Under the pieces are notes generated by a model that was not told where the DNA came from, did not search any database, and saw only the letters and a program-made list of their open reading frames with translations. Shown one piece after another: positions 46,311-55,290 of a DNA stretch of 64,000 nucleotides. Position numbers and translations under genes: made by a program. The DNA is from JANSWY01 sp965243755. Lineage in GTDB: Bacteria > Bacteroidota > Bacteroidia > Cytophagales > Cyclobacteriaceae. The stretch's first letter is position 1. Each line of letters opens with the position of its first letter. The stretch lies in assembly GCA_965243755.1 (NCBI GenBank), contig CBDEVW010000004.1:62001-126000 (forward strand), in the 5' to 3' direction.

Positions 46311-48659
46311 TTAAAAGAAGATCTTGTAGCTGATGGTGGGTAGTAATGGCAATTGGGTGGATTCGATCACTTTTTCAGAAGCAATCACATAATATTGATC
46401 TACCACAGCCTGATTGTTGGTAACATTCTGCACGTCTATTTTGAATTCTGTACTGGTATTTTTCTTGTTTCTTCGGATACCAATCGCAAGATCAAGTTTA
46501 AAGACATCATCACCTTTCACCGAAAATGGCTCGCTTTCTTTGTAAATCCATTCCCCATTAGCTCTTGAGGCTTCCAAATCAATCGGCGTGTACCTTGGGC
46601 CGCCAATCAGAGCAGTTTTGGAATTGATGAACAACGTTTTGTTTTTGGAAGCTTTGCCAACTTTCCATTCTTTTCCAATCAGGAAGTTGAAGGTATAGTT
46701 ACCATCAAATGCTGTGCTTCGCTCTTCTCCGTCTTTTGGCGTATACAGGGATTTGTAAAGCGATAGTGTACTCAGGTAATAGAATCCACGGTTGAAATAG
46801 CGCTCCAGGGTCAGCTCAAGACCGTAATTCCTTCCAGTTCCTTCATTGACTAGTTCCCTGGTGACATAGCTTCCGGAACTGTTTAGAATTGAATAGGTGC
46901 TGGTATCTGCGTTTTCAATGGGGACATCAAACAGGTGCTGATAGTATGCTTCTATTTTAAAATGAGTATTCCTGCCTATGTTTTGATCGTAACCAATGAC
47001 ATAGTGGGCCGCTTTGCTGAGGCCAAGGTTCTTATTGGGCTGAGTAAATGATCCGTCCTCTCTGAATGACTTGGCCAGGTAAGTTGCCGGGCTCTCCATT
47101 CGGCTATGCAGTCCAAAACCTGCAGTGAATGAGTTGCGATCGGTGGCTTTCCATTGCAGTGCAAGCCTGGGTTCTATGCTTTGTTTACTGTTGAGATTGA
47201 GCCTCAGATAGTGCAGGCCATTGATGAAAGTAAGGTTTTCTGTCGCCCTGTATTTCCAGCTGGCAAATCCCTGGATGGAGCTTGTAGTATTGTCATCCTG
47301 AAGGATTTGTTCAAGCCGGTTGAAATTGAAATTCCATTCCCTGGCTGCCATGTTGAATCCAAGTCCACGGTAGATACCACCAATTTCAAATTTATTTTTG
47401 GCATTCAGTTTATAGTTGAAGGTGGACTGAAAAGTATAAGCGGACTTCTCAAAATCATTGTCGCCAATTCTGTAAAAGCTATTCTGATCGTCTTCCGGAA
47501 GATTCCAATCAGTGTACAAATCGGTTCCGGCAATGCTTACGGCGTTCCTAAGGTACGCATTAGAGTTGATCAGGTAAGTATGAGTAAGCCCCACAACACC
47601 CATTTTTGCTTTCATCACACCTTTGCCTGTCACAAAGTCTTCGTTTTCTTCATCAGTATCTTCGGAAGTGATACTGCTGAGTCCTCCCAGACCGAATAGT
47701 GAAACGGAATGTTTATCTCCGGCAGGCAGAAATATCTTGAAAGAAGCATCCTGATACCTTGGTACACCACCAAAATCCAGTATTCCGGCCCTGTCGAGCA
47801 GATCCAGTGTAGAGTACCGATAATTGGCCAGGTATGATCCGCTCCCATTCAAAGGCCCTTCGGAGGTAAGGTCTATGCCCAGTGTACTGATCCCAGCGGC
47901 ATGTTCTCTTTTCTGGTTATTTCCATTTTTTAGTTTCATGTCAAATACGCCTGACAAAGCATTACCGTATTCAGGAGAAAAAGCGCCGGTGAAGAAGTCA
48001 GAGTTGCCAAGCATTTTACTGTTCAGGGCGTTGATGGGTCCACCAGTGGCTCCTTCATCCGCAAAGTGATTTGGGTTTGGGATTTCCATTCCTTCCAGCC
48101 TCCACAATATTCCTCTTGGAGAATTTCCTCTTACGATGATATCGTTGTTACCTTCGGCGTTATTGTTGACACCAGCAAAAGCTGAAACCATTCTGGCAGG
48201 ATCGTCGATGGCTCCAGCATATCGTTGTGTTTCTTCTACAGAAAAGCTTCGGGCACTGATCAGGGCCATTTCGTTGAGCACCTCACCTTTTTGAGTGGCG
48301 GTGATCACTACTTCTTCCAGTTGATCTACAGCTTCTATCAGGGAGATATCCAGCACCACCTCTTTGGCAGAGCTTACCAGGAAATTGGGGATGGTTTTAT
48401 CCTCGTACCCAATATAGCTGACCACCAGGCTTACCCTCCCGACTTTCACCTGGTCGATTCTGAAGTTACCATTAACATCGGTAGTGGCTCCCTGTATCGG
48501 GTCTGAGCCGGCTATGATTACTGTAGCTCCAATCAGCGGACTTTGAGTATCCTGATCGATGATCCTTCCACGGATGGTCTGAGTGAGTTCCTGACCTTGC
48601 GCATTCAGCAGTGAGATTGTGAACATTATAGCTGCTAAAAATTTGATTCTGATTTTCAT
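46311..48659 (-). CDS. TonB-dependent outer-membrane receptor with CPD domain
   Basis: A 782-residue receptor. A signal peptide ending near AQGQ is followed by a CPD domain (about 25-110, IRGRIIDQDTQSPLIGATVI), a plug domain (about 130-260, IIVRGNSPRGILWRLEGMEI) and a 22-strand barrel ending in SYKIFF. There is no STN domain and no SusD-like neighbour, so this is a CarboxypepD_reg-type receptor of unknown ligand. An in-frame ATG at 48911 would put the start within the upstream repeat array; ATG 48659 starts the signal peptide. A 22-bp-periodic repeat array lies 170-290 bases upstream. Confidence 0.94.
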   Translation of the reverse strand: MKIRIKFLAAIMFTISLLNAQGQELTQTIRGRIIDQDTQSPLIGATVIIAGSDPIQGATTDVNGNFRIDQVKVGRVSLVVSYIGYEDKTIPNFLVSSAKEVVLDISLIEAVDQLEEVVITATQKGEVLNEMALISARSFSVEETQRYAGAIDDPARMVSAFAGVNNNAEGNNDIIVRGNSPRGILWRLEGMEIPNPNHFADEGATGGPINALNSKMLGNSDFFTGAFSPEYGNALSGVFDMKLKNGNNQKREHAAGISTLGIDLTSEGPLNGSGSYLANYRYSTLDLLDRAGILDFGGVPRYQDASFKIFLPAGDKHSVSLFGLGGLSSITSEDTDEENEDFVTGKGVMKAKMGVVGLTHTYLINSNAYLRNAVSIAGTDLYTDWNLPEDDQNSFYRIGDNDFEKSAYTFQSTFNYKLNAKNKFEIGGIYRGLGFNMAAREWNFNFNRLEQILQDDNTTSSIQGFASWKYRATENLTFINGLHYLRLNLNSKQSIEPRLALQWKATDRNSFTAGFGLHSRMESPATYLAKSFREDGSFTQPNKNLGLSKAAHYVIGYDQNIGRNTHFKIEAYYQHLFDVPIENADTSTYSILNSSGSYVTRELVNEGTGRNYGLELTLERYFNRGFYYLSTLSLYKSLYTPKDGEERSTAFDGNYTFNFLIGKEWKVGKASKNKTLFINSKTALIGGPRYTPIDLEASRANGEWIYKESEPFSVKGDDVFKLDLAIGIRRNKKNTSTEFKIDVQNVTNNQAVVDQYYVIASEKVIESTQLPLLPTISYKIFF

Positions 48660-49116
48660 CACGAGTTGTTTTTGATTTGTTACAACCCTGTGGAAACCAG
48701 ATTCAGGTTTACCCCCATGACTAGATTTAATTTTTTTTTCTTTTCCCCAGAAACAAGGCCAGGTTTGATGGTGTTGGGTGATTACAACCTCCTGGTTAAT
48801 AGCATTAGAAACACATCTTTTTTCAAGACATAAGGTCGTCTCTTCAAAACGACCTTTTGTTGGACCCCAAACATAAGGTCGTTTGCACCGAAACATAAGG
48901 TCGTTTGACACTAAACGACAGGTCGTTTTAGGTGAGACATAAGGTCGTTTTGAGAAATATACTCTTTTTATCCTTTTAAGGGTGGGAATGATGTTTGGGG
49001 TAAATTGATGGTTTCTGTGCGGTCAATCTGGGGTTTCAACTTTGAAAGTTGTTAGTAGGTAATAATTTTAAATTGTTTATACCTTAGAGAGGATAAGTTA
49101 CATTAAACCAAAAACT
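48660..49116. other. Divergent intergenic region holding a repeat array
   Basis: This 457-base region separates the leftward TonB receptor from the rightward Sel1 gene and should contain both promoters. The middle is filled by the repeat array at 48828-48951. A run of nine T's lies at about 48731-48739. No coding frame is credible here. Confidence 0.5.
48828..48951. repeat. 22-bp-periodic ACATAAGGTCGTTT array
   Basis: Direct copies of ACATAAGGTCGTYT begin at 48828, 48871, 48893 and 48937, and a variant (ACAGGTCGTTTT) at 48918. Aligned on GGTCG the copies start at 48834, 48877, 48899, 48921 and 48943, so the last four are exactly 22 bases apart. An inverted copy (AAAACGACCTTTTGT, 48846-48860) fills the gap between the first two. 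A 22-base step equals two helical turns and puts all copies on one face of the DNA, as in operator arrays or iterons. Confidence 0.85.
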
Positions 49117-49746
49117 ATGCGTCAAATCATCACAACCGTTCTATTGGTAGGGATATGTGCAGGTCATATCATTGCTCAGCAAGAGGAGTCTCAGGAAATG
49201 CTGGATCAGGCCAATCGATGGTATGAAAGTGAAAGGTATTCTGTGGCCGGAGAGCTGTACAAAAAACTAGCAAGAGAGGGTAATGCAGAGGCTCAACGAA
49301 AACTGGGCATCATTTATCTGAACGGGCTGGGTACTAAAAAAAACTTTCCAAAGGCAATCAAGTTACTAAAATCAGCTGCCGTGCAGGGGGACGTAGAGGC
49401 CATGACAAGTCTTGGTGACTACTATATGGAGCAAAACGATTTTGAAAATGCCCTTAAAAATTATCAGACAGGTGCGATGCGAGGAGACCCAAATGCCATG
49501 TACAAGGTTGGTATCATATATTATGATGGAAAAGGAGTCTCACCCAATTACAAATTAGCCATGGATTGGTTTTTGAAGGCCAGCGAAAACAACCATGCCC
49601 AGGCAGAATGGCAGCTGGGAATAATGTATACAAGGGGTGCCGGCGTTGAAGCAGATTACCAGGAGGGCTTAAAATGGTTCGAAAAAAGCTGTGAACACGG
49701 CTGGTCCGCTGCTTGTATTCGGGTAGAAAAAGGAGAAAAGAATTAA
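49117..49746 (+). CDS. Secreted Sel1-repeat protein
   Basis: A 209-residue exported protein: signal peptide (ITTVLLVGICAGHIIAQ) and then four to five Sel1-like repeats, for example NAEAQRKLGIIYLNGLGTKK, DPNAMYKVGIIYYDGKGV and HAQAEWQLGIMYTRGAGV. Sel1 repeats form protein-binding superhelices. It is divergent from the TonB receptor and shares the array-containing promoter region, so joint control is possible. Partner unknown. Confidence 0.88.
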   Translation: MRQIITTVLLVGICAGHIIAQQEESQEMLDQANRWYESERYSVAGELYKKLAREGNAEAQRKLGIIYLNGLGTKKNFPKAIKLLKSAAVQGDVEAMTSLGDYYMEQNDFENALKNYQTGAMRGDPNAMYKVGIIYYDGKGVSPNYKLAMDWFLKASENNHAQAEWQLGIMYTRGAGVEADYQEGLKWFEKSCEHGWSAACIRVEKGEKN

Positions 49747-50189
49747 ACAGATAAGAAGCCTGATTCAATGTTTTCCTAAAACCTCAGTTTCAAAGGTTTC
49801 TAAATTCTAAATCAACAGTGTCCGGGGAAAATTAATTGGATTATGGTTCTTGAGTAAAAATGTGATTCGTGACTGGGGTGGATGGGAAATGGCGGGAAGA
49901 TTGTGCGATGATGGCCGTGTTGCAGGATTGGGCTGGATTTGCGCGAAAAGGGGCATTGGGAGGCCGTGTGCTAATAATTTCCCAAAGACTTTTTCCCTAG
50001 TTTTTGGTCTTTCAAAAAGTAGGAGCCCCCACGGCGGGAGTGGTGGAAGATGTGATTTTAAAAGAAAATGAAAATGGATTAAAGCTTTTAGTGATTAGGG
50101 ACCATGCTTTTACGTTTTTATGAAATTACATGCTCTGATGCAACTATCGCAGGAAAATGTAGAACCCCAGGAATTACCCCGGACAGCAA

Positions 50190-50223
50190 TGATTCTAAAT
50201 TCTAAATTCAAGACCCAAGATGC
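50190..50223 (-). repeat. Short heptad-repeat fragment
   Basis: Read on the minus strand the segment is GCATCTT GGGTCTT GAATTTA and GAATTTA GAATCAT, five heptads of the same GRATYTW kind as the long array at 55878-56058. It lies just before an isolated terminator. Confidence 0.7.
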
Positions 50224-50236
50224 TAAATAAAAAAAA

Positions 50237-50264
50237 GACACAACCTGCCAATTGTGCCTTTTTT
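50237..50264 (+). terminator. Terminator with no gene in front
   Basis: GACACAA and TTGTGCC form a 7-bp stem (one mismatch) with an 8-base loop, followed by six T's; an A-tract stands on the left side. The nearest upstream gene ends 490 bases away. Confidence 0.6.
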
Positions 50265-50535
50265 CATCTGTATTTCCATAGCGTAAAGAAATACTTTAAG
50301 CTGTGCTTCTTTACTCAGGTTCATGCCGACGAACCACTATTGAAATAGTTTTAGTAATACCGTTCACATTACTAATGCAATGATGACGTGGAAAGCGCTG
50401 ATTCGCAAATTTGAGGGGGTGACAAAGGGTTGACAAGTAAAATACCTGGCGAAGATTTGATGATTTTTTTTAAATTGCAGCTTTATTAACCATGTGTATT
50501 CGTCAATTATTTTAATCTGCGAACATTATTGAGCC

Positions 50536-50625
50536 ATGATAAAGCATAAAAAGTTGATTTTTCTGATGTTATTGATATTTGCCTGGGTGTTGGCACTTTC
50601 TGCATTCGCACCAGTTATTACGTGA
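50536..50625 (+). pseudogene. Short hydrophobic frame, possible gene remnant
   Basis: ATG 50536 opens a 29-residue frame: basic start (MIKHKK) and a hydrophobic helix (LIFLMLLIFAWVLALSAFA) with an Ala-x-Ala end, i.e. a perfect signal peptide followed almost at once by TGA. It could be the 5' remnant of an exported protein gene or a tiny membrane peptide. Downstream sequence has no continuing frame. Confidence 0.35.
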
Positions 50626-50903
50626 TGTTGAGAGTTTCCGACAGTTGTAGGCGGTATTTTGATGCCCAAACAAGTTTTCAGCAATCTATCTGGTGCCAGT
50701 TACACAGGCTTGGAGCGCATTTGAGCGATAGTGGAAATTCGACCTATTTTAAGATAGGGAGTAATAAGTAGCTACTTGTCTCGCCCCTTGAGATTAACAC
50801 CAATGTTTAAAGATTCCATATACATGGAATAATACAAATAGCAATGGCTTCTCTGATAAAATTAATATGGTATTAACCAAAGGCTAACATTCAAAGCACT
50901 TAG

Positions 50904-51011
50904 GTGGAGTTGCACATAGGTGTGCCAGAAGGATATGATCAGAGCAGACTCCAAAAAGTATTGGACGAAGCAGAAGAACATGACATCACTGTAATTATAT
51001 TCGAGATATAA
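50904..51011 (+). CDS. Possible 35-residue peptide upstream of 51026 gene
   Basis: GTG 50904 to TAA 51011 encodes a peptide with protein-like composition (HIGVPEGYDQSRLQKVLDEA then EEHDITVIIFEI), amphipathic helix plus strand. A stop codon precedes the GTG in frame, so it is either a short gene or the 3' remnant of a longer one. It ends 14 bases before the next gene. Confidence 0.35.
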   Translation: MELHIGVPEGYDQSRLQKVLDEAEEHDITVIIFEI

Positions 51012-51025
51012 TTATTGTAAAGTCA

Positions 51026-51823
51026 ATGAAGTTATTTGGTTTCGGATCAAAGAAAGCGCGTGATAACAAGTTACAGGTGATCCTGTGTTATCATACTCAT
51101 TCCTTCTCCAGTGCAGATGTCGCTGGATTAATCAAGAATAAAGGTTTGGGTTTTGAGCCTCATTGGGTAATTACAGATGATGAACCCCTTCCATTCGGCG
51201 AGCACTTTATTGCGGAGTTGGAAGGAATGTCAGCAGAGGAAAGTGACCAGCTGATGGGTGTTGGTTCTGGAATCACACTTGCTGATGAAACAGAAGAACT
51301 GTCTTTTAAAGTAATTCATCCCGGAACAAAAGACAGACCGCAGGTAATCTATTGGGAAATAATGGATCAACAATTGTTGTCCTCTGACCTGTTGCAACAA
51401 CTCATTCATCACCCAAAATTTACAGCCGGATATTGTGCTGATGCCATGGAGATCAAATTGCAGTCTGAAATAAATATTGGTGTTTACAAGGGATATGGGT
51501 TAAAGCCCAAACATGTTACTACCAATGAATATGGTGATCAGGTCGTTGATATTTCCAAAAATCCGGGACGGAAAAAGCTGGTCAAAGGCTTTTGGTTGAT
51601 GTCTTGCTGGAAGATGTGGTTTGGAGTGCCATTCATTGATATTGTAGGTAAGAGCACGTTGGATTCATTTGATCAGGGTGTTTTAAATGTTGTTGAAAAT
51701 TATGTCATCACCATTCAACTTTACGAAAACCCCTTTGCGGCTGAGGATAAGAAAAACAGGCAGGTCCAGCAGGCATTTAGAGATCATTTGAAGATGGACG
51801 AACTGGAGAGAAGACTTAGGTAA
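51026..51823 (+). CDS. Unknown cytosolic protein of a coupled two-gene unit
   Basis: A 265-residue soluble protein with no signal or membrane part. I do not recognise the family. It has a strand-rich N-terminal half (LQVILCYHTHSFSSADVAG, PHWVITDDEPLPFGEHFIAE) and a C-terminal half with FWLMSCWKMWFGVPFIDIVG and a charged helical tail (KKNRQVQQAFRDHLKMDELE). Its stop shares one base with the start of the next gene (TAATG), so the two are translated together. Composition and layout resemble immunity proteins of polymorphic toxins, but no toxin gene is present. Confidence 0.72.
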   Translation: MKLFGFGSKKARDNKLQVILCYHTHSFSSADVAGLIKNKGLGFEPHWVITDDEPLPFGEHFIAELEGMSAEESDQLMGVGSGITLADETEELSFKVIHPGTKDRPQVIYWEIMDQQLLSSDLLQQLIHHPKFTAGYCADAMEIKLQSEINIGVYKGYGLKPKHVTTNEYGDQVVDISKNPGRKKLVKGFWLMSCWKMWFGVPFIDIVGKSTLDSFDQGVLNVVENYVITIQLYENPFAAEDKKNRQVQQAFRDHLKMDELERRLR

Positions 51824-52155
51824 TGTCATATAATTTATATATCCGCAAACCACGGAAAGGTAAATTACTGCACCCACCAATCTCTTTACAGCAATGGCAA
51901 GATACGGTGGACCGCATGGAACATGTTCGATGGGCTGACTTTCCTGAACGTAAGGTGGCCACATTTAAAGCCAAAGATTCCTCAGATCAAATGAATCTTG
52001 AATGGTACAAAAACGGTCAGATAATTTTGGGATGGAGAGGAGAGCTGGACAAAAGTGATCCCTACTGGAAGTTTCTGGTGCAACTGACTCACTACCTGGA
52101 TGCAGAATTAGCTGATGAATATGGGGAAATATTGGTCAACGCTAAAGCAGATTGA
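51823..52155 (+). CDS. Unknown small protein coupled to 51026 gene
   Basis: A 110-residue cytosolic protein starting inside the stop codon of the previous gene. It has a regular alternation of strands and helices (YNLYIRKPRKGKLLHPPISL, FKAKDSSDQMNLEWYKNG, YWKFLVQLTHYLDAELADEY). No family is recognised. Size and shape are like those of single-domain immunity proteins (inference only). A good terminator follows at once. Confidence 0.68.
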   Translation: MSYNLYIRKPRKGKLLHPPISLQQWQDTVDRMEHVRWADFPERKVATFKAKDSSDQMNLEWYKNGQIILGWRGELDKSDPYWKFLVQLTHYLDAELADEYGEILVNAKAD

Positions 52156-52156
52156 G

Positions 52157-52206
52157 GTGTAGCATTCACTACACTTTTTTATTATTGGTGCTTTCTTAGC
52201 ACCTTT
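52157..52206 (+). terminator. Double terminator after the two-gene unit
   Basis: GTGTAG and CTACAC form a 6-bp stem (6-base loop) followed by six T's (52157-52180). A second hairpin, GGTGCT/AGCACC with a 5-base loop and three T's, follows at 52187-52206. Confidence 0.75.
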
Positions 52207-52288
52207 CCAAAGTAACGAGGAGCTGTTGTTAAGAAGAGAGAGAAGCACACGTCTCCATTTCATTCAGATCCGCGCCAACTTCTTCAAT

Positions 52289-52318
52289 AAATTCTAATTC
52301 CAAGATCCAAGATTCCAA
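52289..52318 (-). repeat. Left inverted heptad repeat flanking locus B
   Basis: Starting two bases beyond the stop codon of the STN-repeat gene, 30 bases match the complement of 55875-55904 at 27 of 30 positions. Read on the minus strand it is made of heptads GAATCTT GGATCTT GGAATTA GAATTTA. Locus B is therefore enclosed between these inverted segments. Confidence 0.75.
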
Positions 52319-52320
52319 AC

Positions 52321-54306
52321 TCAAAACCTCACCCCAACCTGCCAGCCAACCCATTGTCGGCTGAGCTTGCCATTGCGGGTTTGTTCATTGAAGCCTTTGT
52401 TGTTGAGACGGCCAATGGCCCCTGTTTCCGGATCTACTACTTTGGAATAATAGGCGTTGAAACTAGGACCGAAGTTGATGGAGATGTTATCATTGAAGCG
52501 GAAGCCCAGCAGCAAGTTGTATTGCGTCCAGAGGTCCAGTTCATCATTGAACTTGTCCAGCGGACTGAGCCAGTGCGCGTTACCCTCAAAGCCGGTATAG
52601 AACCTGTCGCCAATAGGAAGTTGTGTGCCAAGCCCAACCCCTGCGGTCCACAATTCCTGCTCCGGTCTTAGTCCAGCACTAATGGAAGTGTACAAACGAT
52701 GTGTTCCCGATTTAAATGCCAGGCGGATGGGCGTGATTTCATTGCCGCCAAGTTCCAGGTGAATAAAACCCTTGCGAATAATATTGATCAACCCGATGGG
52801 AACACCACCATGCAGAGAATCAGCGATATTGATGATGCCTATCTGGCAACCTTTTACTTTGGTAGCAAAATTAATGGCGCTGGCCATCTGCACACCATTC
52901 ACCCTGGTGGCGATGTTCATGGCGCCTGCTAGCTGTAAGCCATTCATTTCTTTACTTAGGTTCACCGCTCCGGCAGCCTGAAAACCTTTGATTCCCAGGG
53001 CAGCATTGGCAGCACCTGCCAGCTGTACTCCGGAAACTTCTCCGGCGATGTTGGTAGCCCCTGCCATCTGTGCTCCCCGTGTGGTGCCGGCCTGGTTGAG
53101 TGCTCCGGACAACTGTGCGCCTTCAAACTCTTTGAAAGAGACATTCACTCCGCCGGCAAGCTGAAGCGCATTTTTACTCCGCTTTGCCAGGTTGACTCCT
53201 CCGGCAAACTGTATGCCTTCACTGTCTTCAAGGACCAGGTTGACACCCCCGGCCATTTGCGCGGACCGGTTGCTTTTGGCCACATTGACTCCTCCTGCCA
53301 GCTGAGTACCAGTCATTTTACCGGTAACGACATTTACACCTCCAGCCATTTGAATGCCATAGGTATCACCGGTATTGGTATTGGTGGCCCCAGCCAATTG
53401 CACTCCCCGCACTTCCTCACCAACAATATTGGAAACGCCAGCCATCTGTACACCGGTAGCCTCATTCCTGATAATGTTGGCAACACCTCCCAGTTCTATC
53501 CCCTTCAGCCCGTAGGCATACCCTGCTATGATGTTGAAGGACAATTGATTCGACATGGCAGACCCCAGCAACTTATTGGTCCCCACGGCAGGTACCAGAG
53601 AAACTTGTACCGGTACTTCGTCCAGAAAACCTACGTTTTTAGCGTTTTCTCTTACGGTTTCGGAGGTAAACAGTCGGACCATCACACGATTGTGGATAGA
53701 ATTTCTGGGCACCACAGGTTGTGGTATGGGTTGCAGTTGGATATCGAGTTGCTTTCCAGCCAATTCTTTGATCTGTATAACGGTATCCTTGTAGTTTTCC
53801 TTGCTGATGATCAGTGCTGCATCTTCCGTGTCGGCATCAAATGTAAGGTTGTACTTCCCATGGTCATTGGAGATGGAGGAGGTGAGGTTTGAAGCCTCGT
53901 AGATGGTAGCTTCATTGATTTTCTTACCTGTAGCTGCATCAGTAAACTGGCCCTGTAGCTCAATCGTCACCTTTTTGATCTTTTGTTTCTTTTGAATGAT
54001 GACATATTTACCCCTCGACAGGAACTCAAAATCATCACCTAGCAATTGAGGCAGTAATTTGCCAACTGATATATCAGTGGCCTCAATGGTTTTACTGTGT
54101 GCTGCCACCAGTTCCGAGTTGTAGATGAAACTAATGCCGGAATTTCTCGATAGTTCATCCAGGATCTCATCCAGTGGCTGACTATCGGCGGCAATGCTCA
54201 CTTTTTGACTCAGGAGATTTTGTCCTACCGCAATCTGACAAGCCAGCATCATAGAAAATAGCACCAACTTATTCACAACCTTCACCTTGTAGTACGATTT
54301 GTCCAT
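52321..54306 (-). CDS. STN-CPD protein with about sixteen GxQLAG-type repeats (locus B)
   Basis: A 661-residue exported protein. A signal peptide (LVLFSMMLACQIAVGQ) leads to an STN domain (about 30-100, SQPLDEILDELSRNSGISF) and a CPD-like domain (about 108-195). From about residue 250 to 520 there are about sixteen consecutive units of 15-16 residues, consensus h-Q-[LM]-A-G-[GA]-x-N-h, then a variable turn ending in Gly (VQLAGATNTNTGDTYG, IQMAGGVNVVTGKMTG). The last 140 residues look strand-rich and end in an aromatic (VGWQVGVRF), possibly a small barrel. The start could be ATG 54306, which overlaps fecR, or GTG 54276, which matches the GTG start in locus A. It is the third gene of a sigma-FecR-STN operon. 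Confidence 0.87.
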   Translation of the reverse strand: MDKSYYKVKVVNKLVLFSMMLACQIAVGQNLLSQKVSIAADSQPLDEILDELSRNSGISFIYNSELVAAHSKTIEATDISVGKLLPQLLGDDFEFLSRGKYVIIQKKQKIKKVTIELQGQFTDAATGKKINEATIYEASNLTSSISNDHGKYNLTFDADTEDAALIISKENYKDTVIQIKELAGKQLDIQLQPIPQPVVPRNSIHNRVMVRLFTSETVRENAKNVGFLDEVPVQVSLVPAVGTNKLLGSAMSNQLSFNIIAGYAYGLKGIELGGVANIIRNEATGVQMAGVSNIVGEEVRGVQLAGATNTNTGDTYGIQMAGGVNVVTGKMTGTQLAGGVNVAKSNRSAQMAGGVNLVLEDSEGIQFAGGVNLAKRSKNALQLAGGVNVSFKEFEGAQLSGALNQAGTTRGAQMAGATNIAGEVSGVQLAGAANAALGIKGFQAAGAVNLSKEMNGLQLAGAMNIATRVNGVQMASAINFATKVKGCQIGIINIADSLHGGVPIGLINIIRKGFIHLELGGNEITPIRLAFKSGTHRLYTSISAGLRPEQELWTAGVGLGTQLPIGDRFYTGFEGNAHWLSPLDKFNDELDLWTQYNLLLGFRFNDNISINFGPSFNAYYSKVVDPETGAIGRLNNKGFNEQTRNGKLSRQWVGWQVGVRF

Positions 54307-55267
54307 TGTCGGTATTTACTGTCAGATTGAGAGCAGTACTGGTCAGGTCGAGGATTGTTTGCAGGTCTTCCCCTTGGAAAGTGGCAGAAAGTTTACAATC
54401 ACCGAGCAATTGTTCGTTTTCAAGCAGGACCTGAGCCCCGTATATATTGTTCAGGGTGCTGATCACTTCTTTTAGTGGTGTGCCTTTAAAAACCAGCTTC
54501 TTATTTTTCCAGTAAGTAATATCCGGTGCAGGACTGACCACCTCTTCCACCTTTCTGTTGACAGCACTGTAGGTACCAACCATGCCAGCTGTCAGTACGA
54601 TTTGCTGATCACTGTAGGAGAGGGCAACCTTGCCTTCTTCTACAGCCACCACGATCTCTTTCCCCTCGTACGCCTGCACGTTGAAACTCGTTCCAAGTAC
54701 TTTGATCTTTGCTTCCCCGGCAACCACCACGAAAGGTTGTTCGGGGTTGTGAGTGACTTCAAAAAAAGCTTCTCCTTTAAGTTTTACTTCTCGTATGTTT
54801 TCCTCAAATTCCTTCGGATATTCGAGTGTACTGTTTTTATTGAGTGCAATGAAAGAGCTGTCGGGAAGGGTAGTGGTTATGGTTTCGTTGGAAGCAGCAA
54901 TGGTCTGGAGCTCAGGCGAATTCAGCAGGTTGAGCATAATCGACACGCCGACTACCACAATAACCACAGCAGCGATTTGAAGTATTCTTCTAATAGGGTT
55001 GAAGGTAGTCTCCGTATGTTCAGGGAATGCTATAACATCCTTTCTAAATCGATCCCATGCCTGGTCTACATCGAATTGATGGTTTTCCAGCGCATCATCA
55101 GAAAGGATACCAGTATCGGTCCAGACTACCTTTAGTTGCGACAGTTTATGCTGGTTGCCTTGTGCTGCCCACTCTTCTACCTGGGACTTCTCCTGGTCAC
55201 TACATTCCCCTGCAAAGTATTTGCTAAGTAGCTGAAATGATATTTTATCGGGTGTCGAATTTTCCAT
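54269..55267 (-). CDS. FecR-family anti-sigma factor (locus B)
   Basis: A 332-residue single-pass protein with the full FecR layout: cytosolic helical part (FQLLSKYFAGECSDQEKSQV), membrane helix (about 97-115, IAAVVIVVVGVSIMLNLL), FecR domain (GEAFFEVTHNPEQPFVVVAG, VLGTSFNVQ) and DUF4974 end finishing in GEGCE, nearly the same ending as in locus A. It begins 23 bases after the sigma gene and overlaps the STN-repeat gene. It should relay a signal from the STN protein to the sigma factor. Confidence 0.93.
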   Translation of the reverse strand: MENSTPDKISFQLLSKYFAGECSDQEKSQVEEWAAQGNQHKLSQLKVVWTDTGILSDDALENHQFDVDQAWDRFRKDVIAFPEHTETTFNPIRRILQIAAVVIVVVGVSIMLNLLNSPELQTIAASNETITTTLPDSSFIALNKNSTLEYPKEFEENIREVKLKGEAFFEVTHNPEQPFVVVAGEAKIKVLGTSFNVQAYEGKEIVVAVEEGKVALSYSDQQIVLTAGMVGTYSAVNRKVEEVVSPAPDITYWKNKKLVFKGTPLKEVISTLNNIYGAQVLLENEQLLGDCKLSATFQGEDLQTILDLTSTALNLTVNTDNGQIVLQGEGCE

Positions 55268-55290
55268 TATTCAATACTATGTAAACAACA

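Larger units (their letters stand above)
49747..51025. other. 1.3-kb stretch nearly without genes
   Basis: No gene of normal length is present. What can be seen: a short heptad-repeat fragment at about 49798-49816; a GC-rich patch with CCCCCACGGCGGGAG near 50023-50039; a second heptad fragment at 50190-50223; an isolated terminator at 50237-50264; a 29-residue hydrophobic frame at 50536-50625; and a 35-residue frame at 50904-51011. Such a mixture suggests decayed genes or an untranslated RNA. No insertion-sequence ends were found. Confidence 0.5.

Noticed and set aside
48660..48911. 84-residue N-terminal extension of the TonB receptor
   Set aside because: It would be translated from the repeat array and would bury the signal peptide that starts at ATG 48659.
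48828..48951. CRISPR-like array
   Set aside because: Units are only 12-14 bases at 22-base steps, one copy is inverted and spacers are too short; no cas genes are present.
49850..50071. 73-residue rightward frame in the gene-poor stretch
   Set aside because: Composition is Gly/Cys/Arg-rich and unlike neighbours, with no domain, signal peptide or partner; probably chance in a GC-rich patch.
50300..50345. tRNA-like GGTTC...GAACC hairpin
   Set aside because: No acceptor or anticodon arms can be drawn around it.
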